From: Chromatium okenii
GTDB lineage: Bacteria; Pseudomonadota; Gammaproteobacteria; Chromatiales; Chromatiaceae
Reading direction: 5' to 3'
NCBI RefSeq assembly: GCF_016583745.1
Contig: NZ_NRRQ01000010.1
Coordinates: 89,462-153,461 of the forward strand
DNA: 64,000 nucleotides
Shown: positions 1-10,449 of the stretch, piece by piece
Layout of the letters: each line of letters opens with the position of its first letter
Numbering within the stretch: the stretch's first letter is position 1
Notes under the pieces: model-generated
What the model was told of the DNA's origin: nothing
Databases searched by the model: none
Seen by the model: only the letters and a program-made list of their open reading frames with translations
Made by a program: the position numbers and the translations under genes

Positions 1-1
1 C

Positions 2-637
2 ACAATGTTGAATAATGAAATCCGCGATATTCTGAAAAGCGGCAATTGCTATTATATGGAGTTATTTGAGAGTTTCATTGACCCACTTTCTGCTGAGTTA
101 GGCGTGCCACCGAGTCGGAAAGCAGGGCAAAGTCACGCGATTACAAAACCTAATTTTTACACCAAACGGATTGAAGCAATCAATTTTGCGATGGCAAATG
201 ATGATGGCATTCGTCCTGATAATTTTCATCGCGCTGATGTGGTATTAACTGGCGTATCCCGCTCCGGTAAAACGCCCACCTGTTTATATTTAGCCATGCA
301 CTATGGCTTGCGATCTGCAAATTATCCCATTACGGAAGAAGATTTCGAGCGCGGCGATGTGCCGCAATTGGTGTGGGATTGTCGGCATAAACTGTTCGCG
401 CTGATTATTGATCCGCAACGGCTGCAATTGATTCGGGAAGAACGCCGACCCAATAGCCCATATTCATCATTGGCGCGTTGTCAGGATGATATTCGGCAAG
501 CGCAGAACATTTATAAACGGTTGCAGGTTCCCGTGTTAAATACCACCACGCAATCTATTGAAGAAATCTCATCGCAGATCGTCAAAATTTTGAAGGATAA
601 TCAAGACGGTAGCGCCGAACCAATCGCTAATTTTTGA
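2..637 (+). CDS. ppsR: PEP synthase regulatory kinase/pyrophosphorylase (PpsR/DUF299), 5'-truncated
   Basis: This bifunctional cytosolic enzyme inactivates phosphoenolpyruvate synthase by ADP-dependent threonine phosphorylation and reactivates it by Pi-dependent dephosphorylation. The visible 210 residues carry the family P-loop GVSRSGKTPT at about residues 83-92, followed by the typical segment in which the enzyme is read as SRTxKTPTxxYLA. Family members have about 270 residues, so roughly 60 N-terminal residues lie before the window. The frame is still open at base 2, so the ATG at 5 is internal rather than the true start. It is followed at 725 by an unrelated gene on the same strand. The family assignment is firm; the target (PpsA) is inferred from the family because ppsA is not visible here. 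Confidence 0.9.
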   Translation, partial: TMLNNEIRDILKSGNCYYMELFESFIDPLSAELGVPPSRKAGQSHAITKPNFYTKRIEAINFAMANDDGIRPDNFHRADVVLTGVSRSGKTPTCLYLAMHYGLRSANYPITEEDFERGDVPQLVWDCRHKLFALIIDPQRLQLIREERRPNSPYSSLARCQDDIRQAQNIYKRLQVPVLNTTTQSIEEISSQIVKILKDNQDGSAEPIANF

Positions 638-724
638 GAGCGCAGCAACTGTTGAGTAGCCACGCCATGAGTGCAAAAGTTGCGACAGGAACACCACGAC
701 TGCACCGATAGTATTGAGGTTGTT

Positions 725-1195
725 ATGATGCGATTATTGCTTTTGATTGCGTTGATTGGCGTTGTTTTGGGTATTCGTTACTGGCTGCGGCAATTAACTC
801 CCGCGCAACGGCAGCAATTATGGCGCAGCTCCGCACTGTGGGGCGGCGGTGGTCTTTTGGTGTTGGCAATTATGAGCGGACATCTCAATCCGTTATTTGC
901 GGCACTTCCCGCTCTGGCATTAGCACTGGCGCGATTAGAAAAAGCGTTGCATTTATTGCCGTTATTGCAACAAGTTTGGCAGTCAACGCGCTCTCATTCT
1001 AGCGTCGCGCCAGCGCAGTCACAGATGACGGATATGGAAGCACGTTCAATTCTCGGCGTTGCTATTGATGCGGATGTTGCAACCATTCGCGCTGCGCATC
1101 GCCGTTTAATGCAGCGCATTCATCCTGATCGCGGTGGTTCTGATTATCTTGCTGCGCAAATTAACGCCGCTAAACGTCACTTGTTAAAAGAATAA
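725..1195 (+). CDS. Membrane-anchored J-domain protein
   Basis: This 156-residue protein has two N-terminal hydrophobic segments (about residues 2-18 and 35-65) and a C-terminal J domain of about 55 residues. The J domain contains the HPD tripeptide in RIHPDRGG, so it should stimulate the ATPase of a DnaK-type chaperone at the membrane. The architecture resembles short DnaJ-like/TIM14-type proteins that are often found near radA or ppsR in gammaproteobacteria. An open frame extends upstream to 671, but ATG at 725 has a GAGG five bases ahead and opens directly into the membrane segment, so I chose 725. The gene ends 8 bp before radA and is probably co-transcribed with it. The specific client is unknown. 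Confidence 0.75.
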   Translation: MMRLLLLIALIGVVLGIRYWLRQLTPAQRQQLWRSSALWGGGGLLVLAIMSGHLNPLFAALPALALALARLEKALHLLPLLQQVWQSTRSHSSVAPAQSQMTDMEARSILGVAIDADVATIRAAHRRLMQRIHPDRGGSDYLAAQINAAKRHLLKE

Positions 1196-1203
1196 ACACC
1201 GCA

Positions 1204-2574
<1,371 letters not shown>

Positions 2575-2634
2575 AGTGCATATAACCAGCACCGACGTTG
2601 CGATATTTTAATAACTTTTACGGAATGAACAAAG

Positions 2635-2919
2635 ATGGCTGAAACGATTGAAGAACTCACGGTGACTTATACTGAAGACGGTATTGAAACCACCAAAGAA
2701 CTGGGCAAAGTCATATTATCAAAAGGGAGTTGGACGACCATCATTTTTCGCTATCAAGATTGGGATCGCGTTAAAGAAGAATACGGCGCGGAAAAATACA
2801 CCATTCGCCGTTATCAAAAGCGCAACGGTGAATATCGGGCGCAGTCTAAATTCAACATTTCCAGTCGAGCGCAGGCGCAGGGAATTATTGATGCGTTGCA
2901 AAGTTGGTTGATTGAATGA
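2635..2919 (+). CDS. Conserved hypothetical protein, 94 aa
   Basis: This is a small soluble acidic protein with no signal peptide or membrane segment. I do not recognise a named family with certainty, but the central part (GKVILSKGSWTTIIFRYQDW, residues 24-43) followed by YTIRRYQKRNGEYR and SKFNISS looks conserved and structured, not random. The C-terminal third is predicted helical. It lies 60 bp after radA and overlaps or abuts the exbB frame, so it may be the first gene of an exbB-exbD-msbA transcript. No function can be given from sequence. Coding status is supported by an ATG start, well-mixed composition and tight packing with the next gene. Confidence 0.7.
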   Translation: MAETIEELTVTYTEDGIETTKELGKVILSKGSWTTIIFRYQDWDRVKEEYGAEKYTIRRYQKRNGEYRAQSKFNISSRAQAQGIIDALQSWLIE

Positions 2920-2953
2920 AGCAAGCGATGACTCATCAACAGTATTCAGGAAT

Positions 2954-3586
2954 ATGCGCGTGCTTGAATTGATGTTTGCTGGCGGCTGGCTGATGTGGCC
3001 GATTGCCGCCTGTTCAATTATTGCGATGGCAATTGTATTAGAACGCAGTTGGAGTTTACGGCGCCGGCGGATTGTACCGCCAAAATTGCTGGCGGAAGTG
3101 TGGCAATTGCACAGCGCCCGTCAACTCACTGCTGAACGGATTCACGCCATTCGTTTGAATTCCCCGCTGGGTTATATGCTCGCGGCGGCATTAGCGAATC
3201 GGCAGCATTCGCGGGCAATTATGAAAGAAGCGATCATTGATAGTGGACGTCATGTGGTCGCTGATTTAGAACGCTTTTTGAATCCGCTCGGCACCATTGC
3301 TGCGATTACTCCGCTGCTCGGTTTACTCGGCACCGTGTTTGGCATGATTGAAATTTTCCGCGTCATTCAAAGTGCTGGAAATGGCAATGTTGAATTATTA
3401 GCCGGCGGCATCTCAGTCGCATTATTGACCACCGCTGCCGGATTATGCGTTGCGATTCCCGCATTGATGTTTCAACGCTATTTTGATGGACGTGTGGAAC
3501 AATTAGCGATTGAATTGGAAGCGCAGGCATTACAATTCATTGAAATGCTATATGGCGAGCGTGAATTAGAGGACGAATTGACATGA
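2954..3586 (+). CDS. exbB: ExbB/TolQ/MotA-type proton channel subunit
   Basis: This inner-membrane protein forms, with ExbD, the proton-driven motor that energises TonB-type transport. It shows three hydrophobic segments: FAGGWLMWPIAACSIIAM near the N terminus, LGTIAAITPLLGLLGTVFGM in the middle, and GGISVALLTTAAGLCVAIPA toward the C terminus, with the family GTVxGM motif. About 210 residues is normal. The frame is open from 2912 (overlapping the previous gene), but ATG at 2954 gives the N terminus expected for the family (short stretch, then AGGWLMWPI) and I prefer it. It overlaps exbD by four bases (ATGA). Placement before msbA is common in gammaproteobacteria. Confidence 0.9.
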   Translation: MRVLELMFAGGWLMWPIAACSIIAMAIVLERSWSLRRRRIVPPKLLAEVWQLHSARQLTAERIHAIRLNSPLGYMLAAALANRQHSRAIMKEAIIDSGRHVVADLERFLNPLGTIAAITPLLGLLGTVFGMIEIFRVIQSAGNGNVELLAGGISVALLTTAAGLCVAIPALMFQRYFDGRVEQLAIELEAQALQFIEMLYGERELEDELT

Positions 3587-4005
3587 CGCTGCGCCAGCGC
3601 CGCCGTCCGCCAGTAGAAATCAACATTGCGCCATTGCTTGATGTGGTGTTTTTATTGCTGATTTTTTTCATGGTTTCCACAACTTTCAAAGAAGAAACGC
3701 GCTTGCAATTGCAATTACCGACGGCGGCGGGCGATCCCGTGACCACGCCGCCGACCGTGATTCGGATCAGCATTGACCACAACGGACAATTTTTTGTGAA
3801 TGATCAAAGCGTTACCTCTCAACAAGCGTTGCCGCAGACGTTGCTGACACTCGTCAATGCGGCAACCGCACCGCCGCCGGTGGTGATTCAAGCCGACGCC
3901 CGCACGCCGCATCAAGCGGTAATCACCGCGCTGGAAGCCGCTCGCCACGCGGGTTTGAGCCGCATCGCCTTTGCCGCCACTGCCCCAGATCATCCGGCAC
4001 CATGA
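3583..4005 (+). CDS. exbD: ExbD/TolR-type transport energising protein
   Basis: ExbD is the partner of ExbB. It is a 140-residue protein with a short cytoplasmic N terminus, one membrane segment (PLLDVVFLLLIFFMVSTTF, about residues 16-34) and a periplasmic domain. The essential membrane aspartate is present in LLDVVF. Start ATG at 3583 overlaps the exbB stop, and its own stop overlaps the msbA start by four bases, so the three genes are translationally coupled. The C-terminal part is unusually proline- and alanine-rich but within family limits. Substrate specificity of the TonB system cannot be inferred. Confidence 0.92.
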   Translation: MTLRQRRRPPVEINIAPLLDVVFLLLIFFMVSTTFKEETRLQLQLPTAAGDPVTTPPTVIRISIDHNGQFFVNDQSVTSQQALPQTLLTLVNAATAPPPVVIQADARTPHQAVITALEAARHAGLSRIAFAATAPDHPAP

Positions 4006-5753
4006 CGCCAGAATTCGTTTTAACTCCCGCCGCCGCGCACGCGGTATATCGCCGTTTATTGCATCACATCAAACCGTATTGGCGCATGTTTGCGTTTTCA
4101 ATTAGCGGCATGGTGATTTTTGCGGCGACTGAACCGTTATTTGCGGCGCTAATGAAACCGCTGATTGATGGCAGCTTTGTTGAGCGCGATATTGATATGG
4201 TGCGCATGATGCCGCTGCTGCTCATTGGATTATTTTTAGTGCGCGGCATTGCCGGTTTTATTAACACCTATTTTTTAAGTTGGGTGGGACGGCGCGTGGT
4301 TGCCGATTTACGCGCCCAAATGTTTGCGCATTTATTACGCGCTCCGACCCGTTATTTCGATCAACACGGTGCGGGACATTTACTCGCTAAATTGACCTAT
4401 AACGTTGAAAACGTTGCGAATGCTGCGACATCTGCCGTAACAACTTTGGTGCGCGATGGATTTACCGTACTCGGTTTAATGGCATTTATGTTGTATCTCA
4501 ATGCCGGGTTATCGGTGATCTTTTTAATTATTGGGCCAGTGATGGCGGGCGCAGTGAAATACGCCACCAAACGGTTTCGCCGCCACAGTCGCCGCATTCA
4601 AGATCGCATTGGTGATTTAACGCAAGTCGCGCAAGAAGCAATTGATGCACAACGCCTTGTTAAAGCCTTTGGTGGGCAATTGCGCGAAGCCACGCGCTTT
4701 AATGCCATCAATGAAAAAACCCGCGTGTTGCAAATGAAAATGATCGCCACCGAAGCCGCGAGTGTGCCGCTGGTGCAATTGATTTCGGCAGCCGCAATTG
4801 CGGTGGTGGTGTATTTATCAACGATGCAGGGCTTAAAAGAAAATATCTCCGTTGGCACTTTCATGTCATTTGTGGTGGCGATGGGTTTATTATTGCCGCC
4901 TGTAAAACGCTTGACTTCAGTCAATGCGCAATTGCAGCGCGGTATTATTGCCGCCGAAAGTTTATTTGAATTGCTGGATGCGGATGAAGAAGATGATCGC
5001 GGTACGCGGGTGCTCACTCGCGCCGCCGGGCAAATTGACTATCGCGGCGTCAGTCATTCCTACGCGACGGATAAATTGCCAGCAATTCAAGACTTAAATT
5101 TGCACATTGCGCCCGGTGAAAAGGTGGCATTGGTGGGGCGTTCGGGCAGCGGTAAAAGCACGATTGCCAGTTTATTGCCGCGCTTTTATGATGCTAGTGC
5201 GGGTGAAATTTTATTAGATAACATTCCTATTCGAGAATTAACGCTGGCGAGTTTGCGGGCGCAAATTTCATTAGTGAGTCAAGAAGTCGTGTTATTTAAT
5301 GATAGCATTGCGAATAACATCGGCTATGGCTGCGCCATTCCGCCGACGCTGGCGGCACTAAAACAAGTCGCTGCCAGTGCTCATGCGTTGGAATTCATTG
5401 AGGCATTGCCACAAGGATTTGATACCGTGATTGGTGATCGCGGGGTGATGTTATCGGGTGGGCAGCGCCAGCGGTTAGCGATTGCGCGAGCGATGTTAAA
5501 AGATGCGCCAATTTTAATTCTGGATGAGGCGACTTCAGCATTGGATACTGAGGCCGAGCGCCATATTCAAGCGGCGTTGAATGAATTGATGACGCAGCGC
5601 ACGACCTTAATGATTGCGCATCGGTTATCGACAATTGAACACGCCGACCGCATTCTGGTATTGCATGATGGACGCATTGTTGAGCAGGGACGCCATGCAG
5701 AATTGCTGGCGCTGGGTGGCTATTATGCGCGGCTGCATCATTTAGGAATTTGA
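4002..5753 (+). CDS. msbA: Lipid A export ABC transporter MsbA
   Basis: MsbA is a homodimeric inner-membrane flippase for lipid A-core. The 583 residues comprise an N-terminal six-helix transmembrane domain (about 1-320) and a C-terminal nucleotide-binding domain. The latter has Walker A GRSGSGKST near residue 380, signature LSGGQRQR near residue 485, Walker B LILDEATSALD and the switch histidine in IAHRLS. Length and order match MsbA. It is the last gene of exbB-exbD-msbA; the lpxK gene that often follows is absent, and a convergent terminator follows directly. Confidence 0.93.
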   Translation: MTPEFVLTPAAAHAVYRRLLHHIKPYWRMFAFSISGMVIFAATEPLFAALMKPLIDGSFVERDIDMVRMMPLLLIGLFLVRGIAGFINTYFLSWVGRRVVADLRAQMFAHLLRAPTRYFDQHGAGHLLAKLTYNVENVANAATSAVTTLVRDGFTVLGLMAFMLYLNAGLSVIFLIIGPVMAGAVKYATKRFRRHSRRIQDRIGDLTQVAQEAIDAQRLVKAFGGQLREATRFNAINEKTRVLQMKMIATEAASVPLVQLISAAAIAVVVYLSTMQGLKENISVGTFMSFVVAMGLLLPPVKRLTSVNAQLQRGIIAAESLFELLDADEEDDRGTRVLTRAAGQIDYRGVSHSYATDKLPAIQDLNLHIAPGEKVALVGRSGSGKSTIASLLPRFYDASAGEILLDNIPIRELTLASLRAQISLVSQEVVLFNDSIANNIGYGCAIPPTLAALKQVAASAHALEFIEALPQGFDTVIGDRGVMLSGGQRQRLAIARAMLKDAPILILDEATSALDTEAERHIQAALNELMTQRTTLMIAHRLSTIEHADRILVLHDGRIVEQGRHAELLALGGYYARLHHLGI

Positions 5754-5765
5754 GCGCATAAAAAA

Positions 5766-5789
5766 GGGCAAAGTGAGTTCACTTTGCCC
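5766..5789. terminator. Bidirectional terminator between msbA and sufT
   Basis: GGGCAAAGTGA (5766-5776) is a perfect inverted repeat of TCACTTTGCCC (5779-5789). The left flank is AAAAA (5761-5765), giving a U-run for transcripts of the minus strand. The right flank has a weaker TTTT at 5795-5798 for the plus strand. It sits between convergent msbA and sufT. Confidence 0.8.
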
Positions 5790-5822
5790 GTGCGTTTTGT
5801 AGCAATTGATTTTTACAAATCG

Positions 5823-6254
5823 TTATAACAAACCAAGCTGTAATCGCGCTTCGTCACTCATATTGTCTTGATTCCAAGGCGGACTCCACACCAATTCGAC
5901 CTGCACCGCGCCCACGCCGTCCACTCGCGCCACCGCGTCGCGCACCATCAGCGGCATCATGCCCGCAACCGGACACCCCGGCGCAGTCAAGGTCATCTGC
6001 ACCGCCACGTCGCCATCAGGGGCGATGTCGATGGTGTAAATCAAGCCCAGATCGTAGATATTCACTGGAATTTCAGGATCATAGACTTCGCGCAACGCCG
6101 CAATAATCGGCTCGCGCAACTCTTCCGCCGTCATCTGTTCGACTGCGACCGCCACATCCTGATCCACCGCATCATCCGGTTCTAATGTCGCTAACGCGGC
6201 GGCATCAGCGGCGGATTTGTCAAAAAAGCGGGTAAAACGCGCCAATCTGTTCAT
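5823..6254 (-). CDS. sufT: SUF system Fe-S assembly protein SufT (MIP18/DUF59 family)
   Basis: This is an iron-sulfur cluster maturation/transfer factor. The 143 residues consist of a variable N terminus (about 1-45, alanine/aspartate-rich) and a DUF59 domain containing VYDPEIPVNIYDLGLIY and the conserved cysteine in TLTAPGCPVAG. The C-terminal WSPPWNQDNMS is characteristic of SufT-type members. It is the last gene of the sufB-sufC-sufD-sufT operon, 12 bp after sufD. Confidence 0.9.
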   Translation of the reverse strand: MNRLARFTRFFDKSAADAAALATLEPDDAVDQDVAVAVEQMTAEELREPIIAALREVYDPEIPVNIYDLGLIYTIDIAPDGDVAVQMTLTAPGCPVAGMMPLMVRDAVARVDGVGAVQVELVWSPPWNQDNMSDEARLQLGLL

Positions 6255-6266
6255 TGCAACCTCGCT

Positions 6267-7565
6267 TCAATCCCAAGGCGCGGACTCAAGCCGCTGCCCA
6301 ACCTGTTCCGAGAGGTGCTCGCGGAGCGTTTCCGAGTGCAACGTGTGGATAATCTCGTCGGCAAAACCCAAACACAGCATCCGTCGCGCCAGCGCGGCCG
6401 AAATACCGCGTGAACGCAGATAAAACAGTTTTTCTGGCTCAATTTGCCCCACCGTCGTGCCGTGACTGCACCGCACATCGTCGGCGTTGATTTCCAACTG
6501 CGGCTTGGTGTCGATCTCGGCCTGCGGCGACAACAGCAGATTTTGATTCGACATCGCCGCATCGGATTTTTGCGCATCCTTGGCGACCACCACCCGCCCA
6601 TCAAACACTGCTCGCCCCTTGCCGTAAATAATCCCCTTGAAGGTTTCGCGGCTGGTGCAATTCGGCACGGCGTGATTCACATCCAGATGATAATCAATGC
6701 GTTGGTCATCACCGGCGAGATACAACCCCCGCAAATCGCATTCGGCATGAGCGGCACAAAACTGGGTCAGCAACTCAGTGCGCGACCACCGCGACCCCAG
6801 CCCCAGATTGACGCTCTGATAACGACTATTTGCGTCTTGTCGCAGCGATAACCCACTGAGATGAAAAGCATTCTGGCTTTCAGTTTGGAGCCGCTCGTGC
6901 GTCAACACCGCGTCGCGTCCCAACTGAATCTCGATCACCGCGTTGGTGCAATACACCGCCGCGCCGAGGCTGACATACCGCTCAACCAGCGTCGCCTGCG
7001 CCCCGTCGCCGAGCACGATGAGATGATGCGGCTGCGCCACGCTCGGCTGATCTAAACCGATAGAAAGATGAATCAATTCAAGCGGTTGTGCCAAAATCGC
7101 CGCCCGATCCAGCCGCAGCACCAAGCCATCATCCAGCCCCGCCAAGTTGAGCGCCATAAACAGCGGCACCGTTGCCGGCTCTGCCGTCAGCAATACCCGC
7201 ACCGCGTCGGGATCGTGCGCCAGCACATCGCGCAAACTGTCAAGGTGAACGCCCGGCGGCAGCGCCTCAGTCGCCGACAATTCCGGCGCATAGCGCCCAT
7301 TGACAAACACCACGCGCCGACTCGCCAAACCGGGAATCAACACCTCGTCCAAATCATCGGGCTGGAGCGCCGTGATCGTCTCGTCAATCGGCACAAAGCC
7401 TTGTTCTAAAAGATGATTTAAGCTGGTGTAGCGCCAAGCTTCCGCATCCGGCGCGGCGATTTGCGTCTGCACCTGAGCGCGGGCGGCAGCCTGCAACGTC
7501 GCCAACCACGCGGGCGCAGCGGGCGCGAGCTGCGGCAGCCAACTCATCAATGCGTGATCCGTCAT
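6267..7565 (-). CDS. sufD: Fe-S cluster assembly scaffold subunit SufD
   Basis: SufD partners SufB and SufC in the SufBC2D scaffold that assembles Fe-S clusters in the cytosol. The 432 residues include the right-handed beta-helix core and the C-terminal family signature (SHGTTVGQIEPEKLFYLRSR followed by GISAALARRMLC). The conserved histidine of that signature is present. It overlaps sufC by four bases at its start, which implies translational coupling. The N-terminal about 120 residues are less conserved, as usual for SufD. Confidence 0.95.
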   Translation of the reverse strand: MTDHALMSWLPQLAPAAPAWLATLQAAARAQVQTQIAAPDAEAWRYTSLNHLLEQGFVPIDETITALQPDDLDEVLIPGLASRRVVFVNGRYAPELSATEALPPGVHLDSLRDVLAHDPDAVRVLLTAEPATVPLFMALNLAGLDDGLVLRLDRAAILAQPLELIHLSIGLDQPSVAQPHHLIVLGDGAQATLVERYVSLGAAVYCTNAVIEIQLGRDAVLTHERLQTESQNAFHLSGLSLRQDANSRYQSVNLGLGSRWSRTELLTQFCAAHAECDLRGLYLAGDDQRIDYHLDVNHAVPNCTSRETFKGIIYGKGRAVFDGRVVVAKDAQKSDAAMSNQNLLLSPQAEIDTKPQLEINADDVRCSHGTTVGQIEPEKLFYLRSRGISAALARRMLCLGFADEIIHTLHSETLREHLSEQVGQRLESAPWD

Positions 7566-8317
7566 GCCGCCAGCCCTTCCGCGTCAATCCAACCATATCC
7601 CGTCGTTTCCAATTCCAAAGCGAGTTCTTTACCGCCGGAACGAATGATTTGCCCTTTTGCTAAAACATGCACGAAATCGGGCTGAATATAATCAAGCAAG
7701 CGTTGATAATGCGTCACCACAATCATCGACCGTTCGGGGCTGCGTAACGCATTCACGCCATCGGCCACAACGCGCAGCGCATCAATATCTAATCCCGAAT
7801 CCGTTTCATCTAAAATCGCCAATTTTGGTTCCAACAGCGCCATTTGAAAAATCTCATTGCGCTTCTTTTCGCCACCCGAAAATCCAGCATTGACCGCACG
7901 TTTTAATAACGACTCATCGAGATGTAAAATCTTGAGCTTTTCTTTAATTAAACGCAGAAATGACACCGCATCCAACTCCGTCTCGCCCCGCGCTTTGCGA
8001 ATGCTATTGAGAGCGGCTTTAAGAAAATAAGTGTTGTTCACGCCGGGCAATTCAACGGGATATTGAAAAGCGAGAAATAAACCCAAGTGCGCCCGTTGTT
8101 CTGGCTCCAGCGCCAATAAATCTTGCCCGGCAAACGTCGCACTGCCGCCAGTGACCGTATAGCCATCGCGCCCGGAAAGCACATGCGCCAAAGTACTTTT
8201 ACCGGAACCATTGGGCCCCATGATGGCGTGAATCTCGCCGGGGTTCACCGTCAAATTCAATCCTTGCAAAATCTCTTTTTCACCAACGGTGGCGCGCAAG
8301 CCATTAACAACTAACAT
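7562..8317 (-). CDS. sufC: Fe-S cluster assembly ATPase SufC
   Basis: SufC is the ABC-type ATPase of the SufBC2D scaffold. The 251 residues have Walker A GPNGSGKST near residue 36, a signature region FSGGEKKRNE, Walker B AILDETDSGLD and the switch histidine in VVTHYQRLL. An open frame extends upstream to 8383, but ATG at 8317 (MLVVNGLRA) has GGAG seven bases upstream and matches the family N terminus. With this start there is a gap of about 50 bp to sufB. Confidence 0.96.
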   Translation of the reverse strand: MLVVNGLRATVGEKEILQGLNLTVNPGEIHAIMGPNGSGKSTLAHVLSGRDGYTVTGGSATFAGQDLLALEPEQRAHLGLFLAFQYPVELPGVNNTYFLKAALNSIRKARGETELDAVSFLRLIKEKLKILHLDESLLKRAVNAGFSGGEKKRNEIFQMALLEPKLAILDETDSGLDIDALRVVADGVNALRSPERSMIVVTHYQRLLDYIQPDFVHVLAKGQIIRSGGKELALELETTGYGWIDAEGLAA

Positions 8318-8369
8318 TGATATGCTCCGAATAAAAGACTGGGTGCAACAGTGAATCACGCAATGCGCA

Positions 8370-9815
8370 TTAACCCACCGCACCTTCTAAACTAATGCTC
8401 AGGAGCTTCTGCGCTTCGACCGCAAACTCCATTGGCAGTTCATTAAACACTTCCTTGCAAAATCCATTCACGATCATGGAAACCGCATCTTCTTCTGTCA
8501 AGCCCCGCGAGCGGCAATAAAACAATTGATCGTCACTGATTTTTGAGGTGGTCGCTTCGTGCTCCATATTCGCCGTTGGCGTTCTCACTTCAATATAGGG
8601 CACGGTATTCGCAGTGCAGCGATCACCAATTAACAACGAATCACATTGCGTATGATTGCGTGCGCCTTCAGCGCGTTGCCCAATGCGCACCAAACCGCGA
8701 TAAGTTTGCTGTCCCTCACCCGCTGAAATACCTTTAGAGACAATTGTCGAACGGGTATTTTTACCGATATGAATCATTTTGGTGCCGGTATCGGCTTGCT
8801 GGCGTCCTTTTGTCACTGCAACCGAATAGAATTCACCCACCGAACCCTCACCGCGCAATAAACAACTGGGATATTTCCAAGTAATTGCCGAACCTGTTTC
8901 CACTTGCGTCCATGAAATTTTAGCGCGAGCGCCCCGACAATCACCGCGCTTGGTCACGAAATTATAAATGCCACCTTTTCCTTGTGCATCGCCGGGATAC
9001 CAATTCTGCACGGTGGAGTATTTCACTTCCGCATCATCCAACACAATCAATTCAACTACCGCTGCATGTAGTTGATTTTCATCGCGTTGCGGCGCAGTGC
9101 AGCCTTCAAGATATGATACATAAGCGCCCGCTTCGGCAACAATTAAAGTGCGTTCAAATTGTCCGGTATTGCGGGCGTTAATCCGAAAATAAGTACTCAA
9201 TTCCATTGGACAGCGCACACCTTTGGGCACATAAACAAAGGTGCCATCACTGAATACGGCAGCATTCAATCCCGCATAAAAATTATCGGTATAGGGGACG
9301 ACAGAACCGAGATATTTTTGAATGAGATCGGGATAATCATGCACTGCTTCGGAAATTGAACAGAAAATAACGCCAACTTCTGCCAGCGATTTACGAAAGG
9401 TGGTGGCAACGGAAACGCTATCAAACACTGCATCAACTGCAATTCCCGCCAATACCTTTTGTTCTTCCAAAGGAATACCGAGTTTTTGATAGGTTTCTAA
9501 TAATATGGGATCAATCTCATCGAGACTTTTTGGCGCATCTTCTGGACGTTTGGGAGCGGAAAAATAAGAAATCGCTTGAAAATCAATTTTGGGATAATCA
9601 ACTGCGGCCCAATTCGGTTCGGTCATAGTCAACCAATGCCGATAGGCTTTTAGACGCCATGCCGTCATAAATTCCGGTTCACCCTTGCGCTGCGAAATCG
9701 CCCGCACCACTGTTTCATCCAAACCGGGCGGAAAGGTATCGGAGGCTATTTCAGTCGTAAATCCATGTTCATATTCAGATTTAACGAGGTCATTGACGGC
9801 TGTGGTGGAGGTCAT
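8370..9815 (-). CDS. sufB: Fe-S cluster assembly scaffold SufB
   Basis: SufB is the main scaffold on which the nascent Fe-S cluster is built. It has 481 residues, the usual length, with the family segments [53 protein letters not shown] (residue run containing the conserved cysteine) and the C-terminal [13 protein letters not shown]. It heads the minus-strand operon. No sufS, sufE/sufU, sufA or iscR gene is adjacent, so sulfur donation must come from genes outside the window. Confidence 0.97.
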   Translation of the reverse strand: MTSTTAVNDLVKSEYEHGFTTEIASDTFPPGLDETVVRAISQRKGEPEFMTAWRLKAYRHWLTMTEPNWAAVDYPKIDFQAISYFSAPKRPEDAPKSLDEIDPILLETYQKLGIPLEEQKVLAGIAVDAVFDSVSVATTFRKSLAEVGVIFCSISEAVHDYPDLIQKYLGSVVPYTDNFYAGLNAAVFSDGTFVYVPKGVRCPMELSTYFRINARNTGQFERTLIVAEAGAYVSYLEGCTAPQRDENQLHAAVVELIVLDDAEVKYSTVQNWYPGDAQGKGGIYNFVTKRGDCRGARAKISWTQVETGSAITWKYPSCLLRGEGSVGEFYSVAVTKGRQQADTGTKMIHIGKNTRSTIVSKGISAGEGQQTYRGLVRIGQRAEGARNHTQCDSLLIGDRCTANTVPYIEVRTPTANMEHEATTSKISDDQLFYCRSRGLTEEDAVSMIVNGFCKEVFNELPMEFAVEAQKLLSISLEGAVG

Positions 9816-9860
9816 CGCGCTGTGTGGCTCCGCTGTACTTGAGTTGATTGCTTGGTTTTT

Positions 9861-9888
9861 AATATACGCCCGTTGGCGCTTGAATCAA
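9861..9888 (-). promoter_or_regulatory. Candidate sigma70 promoter for sufBCDT
   Basis: Read on the minus strand, TTGATT (9883-9888) and TATATT (9861-9866) are separated by 16 bp and lie 46 bp upstream of the sufB start. The hexamers are near consensus. No clear IscR-type operator was recognised. This is inference from pattern only. Confidence 0.45.
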
Positions 9889-9966
9889 GGTGATTGCGTA
9901 CTGGCGTTGCGGCGCTAAAACCGCGCTGTTATTGCAATGCCGCGCTGAATCACCGGGCGAGATGAT

Positions 9967-10080
9967 ATGCTGAGTGATGGTCAGGTCATACAACTATCGC
10001 GTGCGCTTTCTGACAAACTGCTGCAATTAGTCGTGGTTTGCAAACATCGCGCCAAAAAATACCGCCGCCCTGTAATATAG
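9967..10080 (+). CDS. Possible 37-aa ORF or gene fragment
   Basis: An ATG-initiated 37-codon frame lies in the 312-bp gap between sufB and the small lysine-rich gene. Its N-terminal part (LSDGQVIQLSRALSDKLLQ) is amphipathic and could be a degraded fragment, vaguely like the start of CinA-type domains, but I cannot assign it. There is no good ribosome-binding site. The rest of the gap shows nothing recognisable. Confidence 0.2.
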   Translation: MLSDGQVIQLSRALSDKLLQLVVVCKHRAKKYRRPVI

Positions 10081-10127
10081 AAGCGACGGTAAATGCTTAT
10101 CACATCAAGCCGGAACGCAATCGCAGT

Positions 10128-10229
10128 TCAAGAACCAGATTTTTTTGCCTTCTTCTCTGCCTTTTTTTCCTTCATCGTTTTCGCGGCTGGCTTCTTGGTT
10201 TCTTTCTTTTTATCTTCGCCTTTGCTCAT
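10128..10229 (-). CDS. Small lysine-rich protein, 33 aa
   Basis: This short gene encodes a 33-residue protein starting MSKGEDKKKETKKP and continuing with KEKKAEKKAKK; about 14 lysines and five glutamates, no hydrophobic core. An AGGA sits about nine bases before the ATG. Similar tiny Lys/Glu-rich proteins opening MSKGxDxKKE are, as far as I recall, common in proteobacteria and usually unnamed. It is probably intrinsically disordered and may bind nucleic acid, but function is unknown. It is transcribed away from the lipoprotein gene at 10450 and toward suf. Confidence 0.6.
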   Translation of the reverse strand: MSKGEDKKKETKKPAAKTMKEKKAEKKAKKSGS

Positions 10230-10449
10230 GTGCATATCCTCAAGTTGCTATTGACAGTAATTCCAACGCTCTCAAGCAAAAAACGATTGTGTATTCCGAT
10301 AATTTCCTCCTTCTTTCAGAGTTGACTTAGCGTGATATAACACTTCAATTGGCAGTGAACAACCAGCGCCACTGTCATTCAAAGTGCGAGGATGACAGTC
10401 ATTTATGCTACAGTTCAAACCTACTTTTTTTATAGCGGAGAATTTTACT

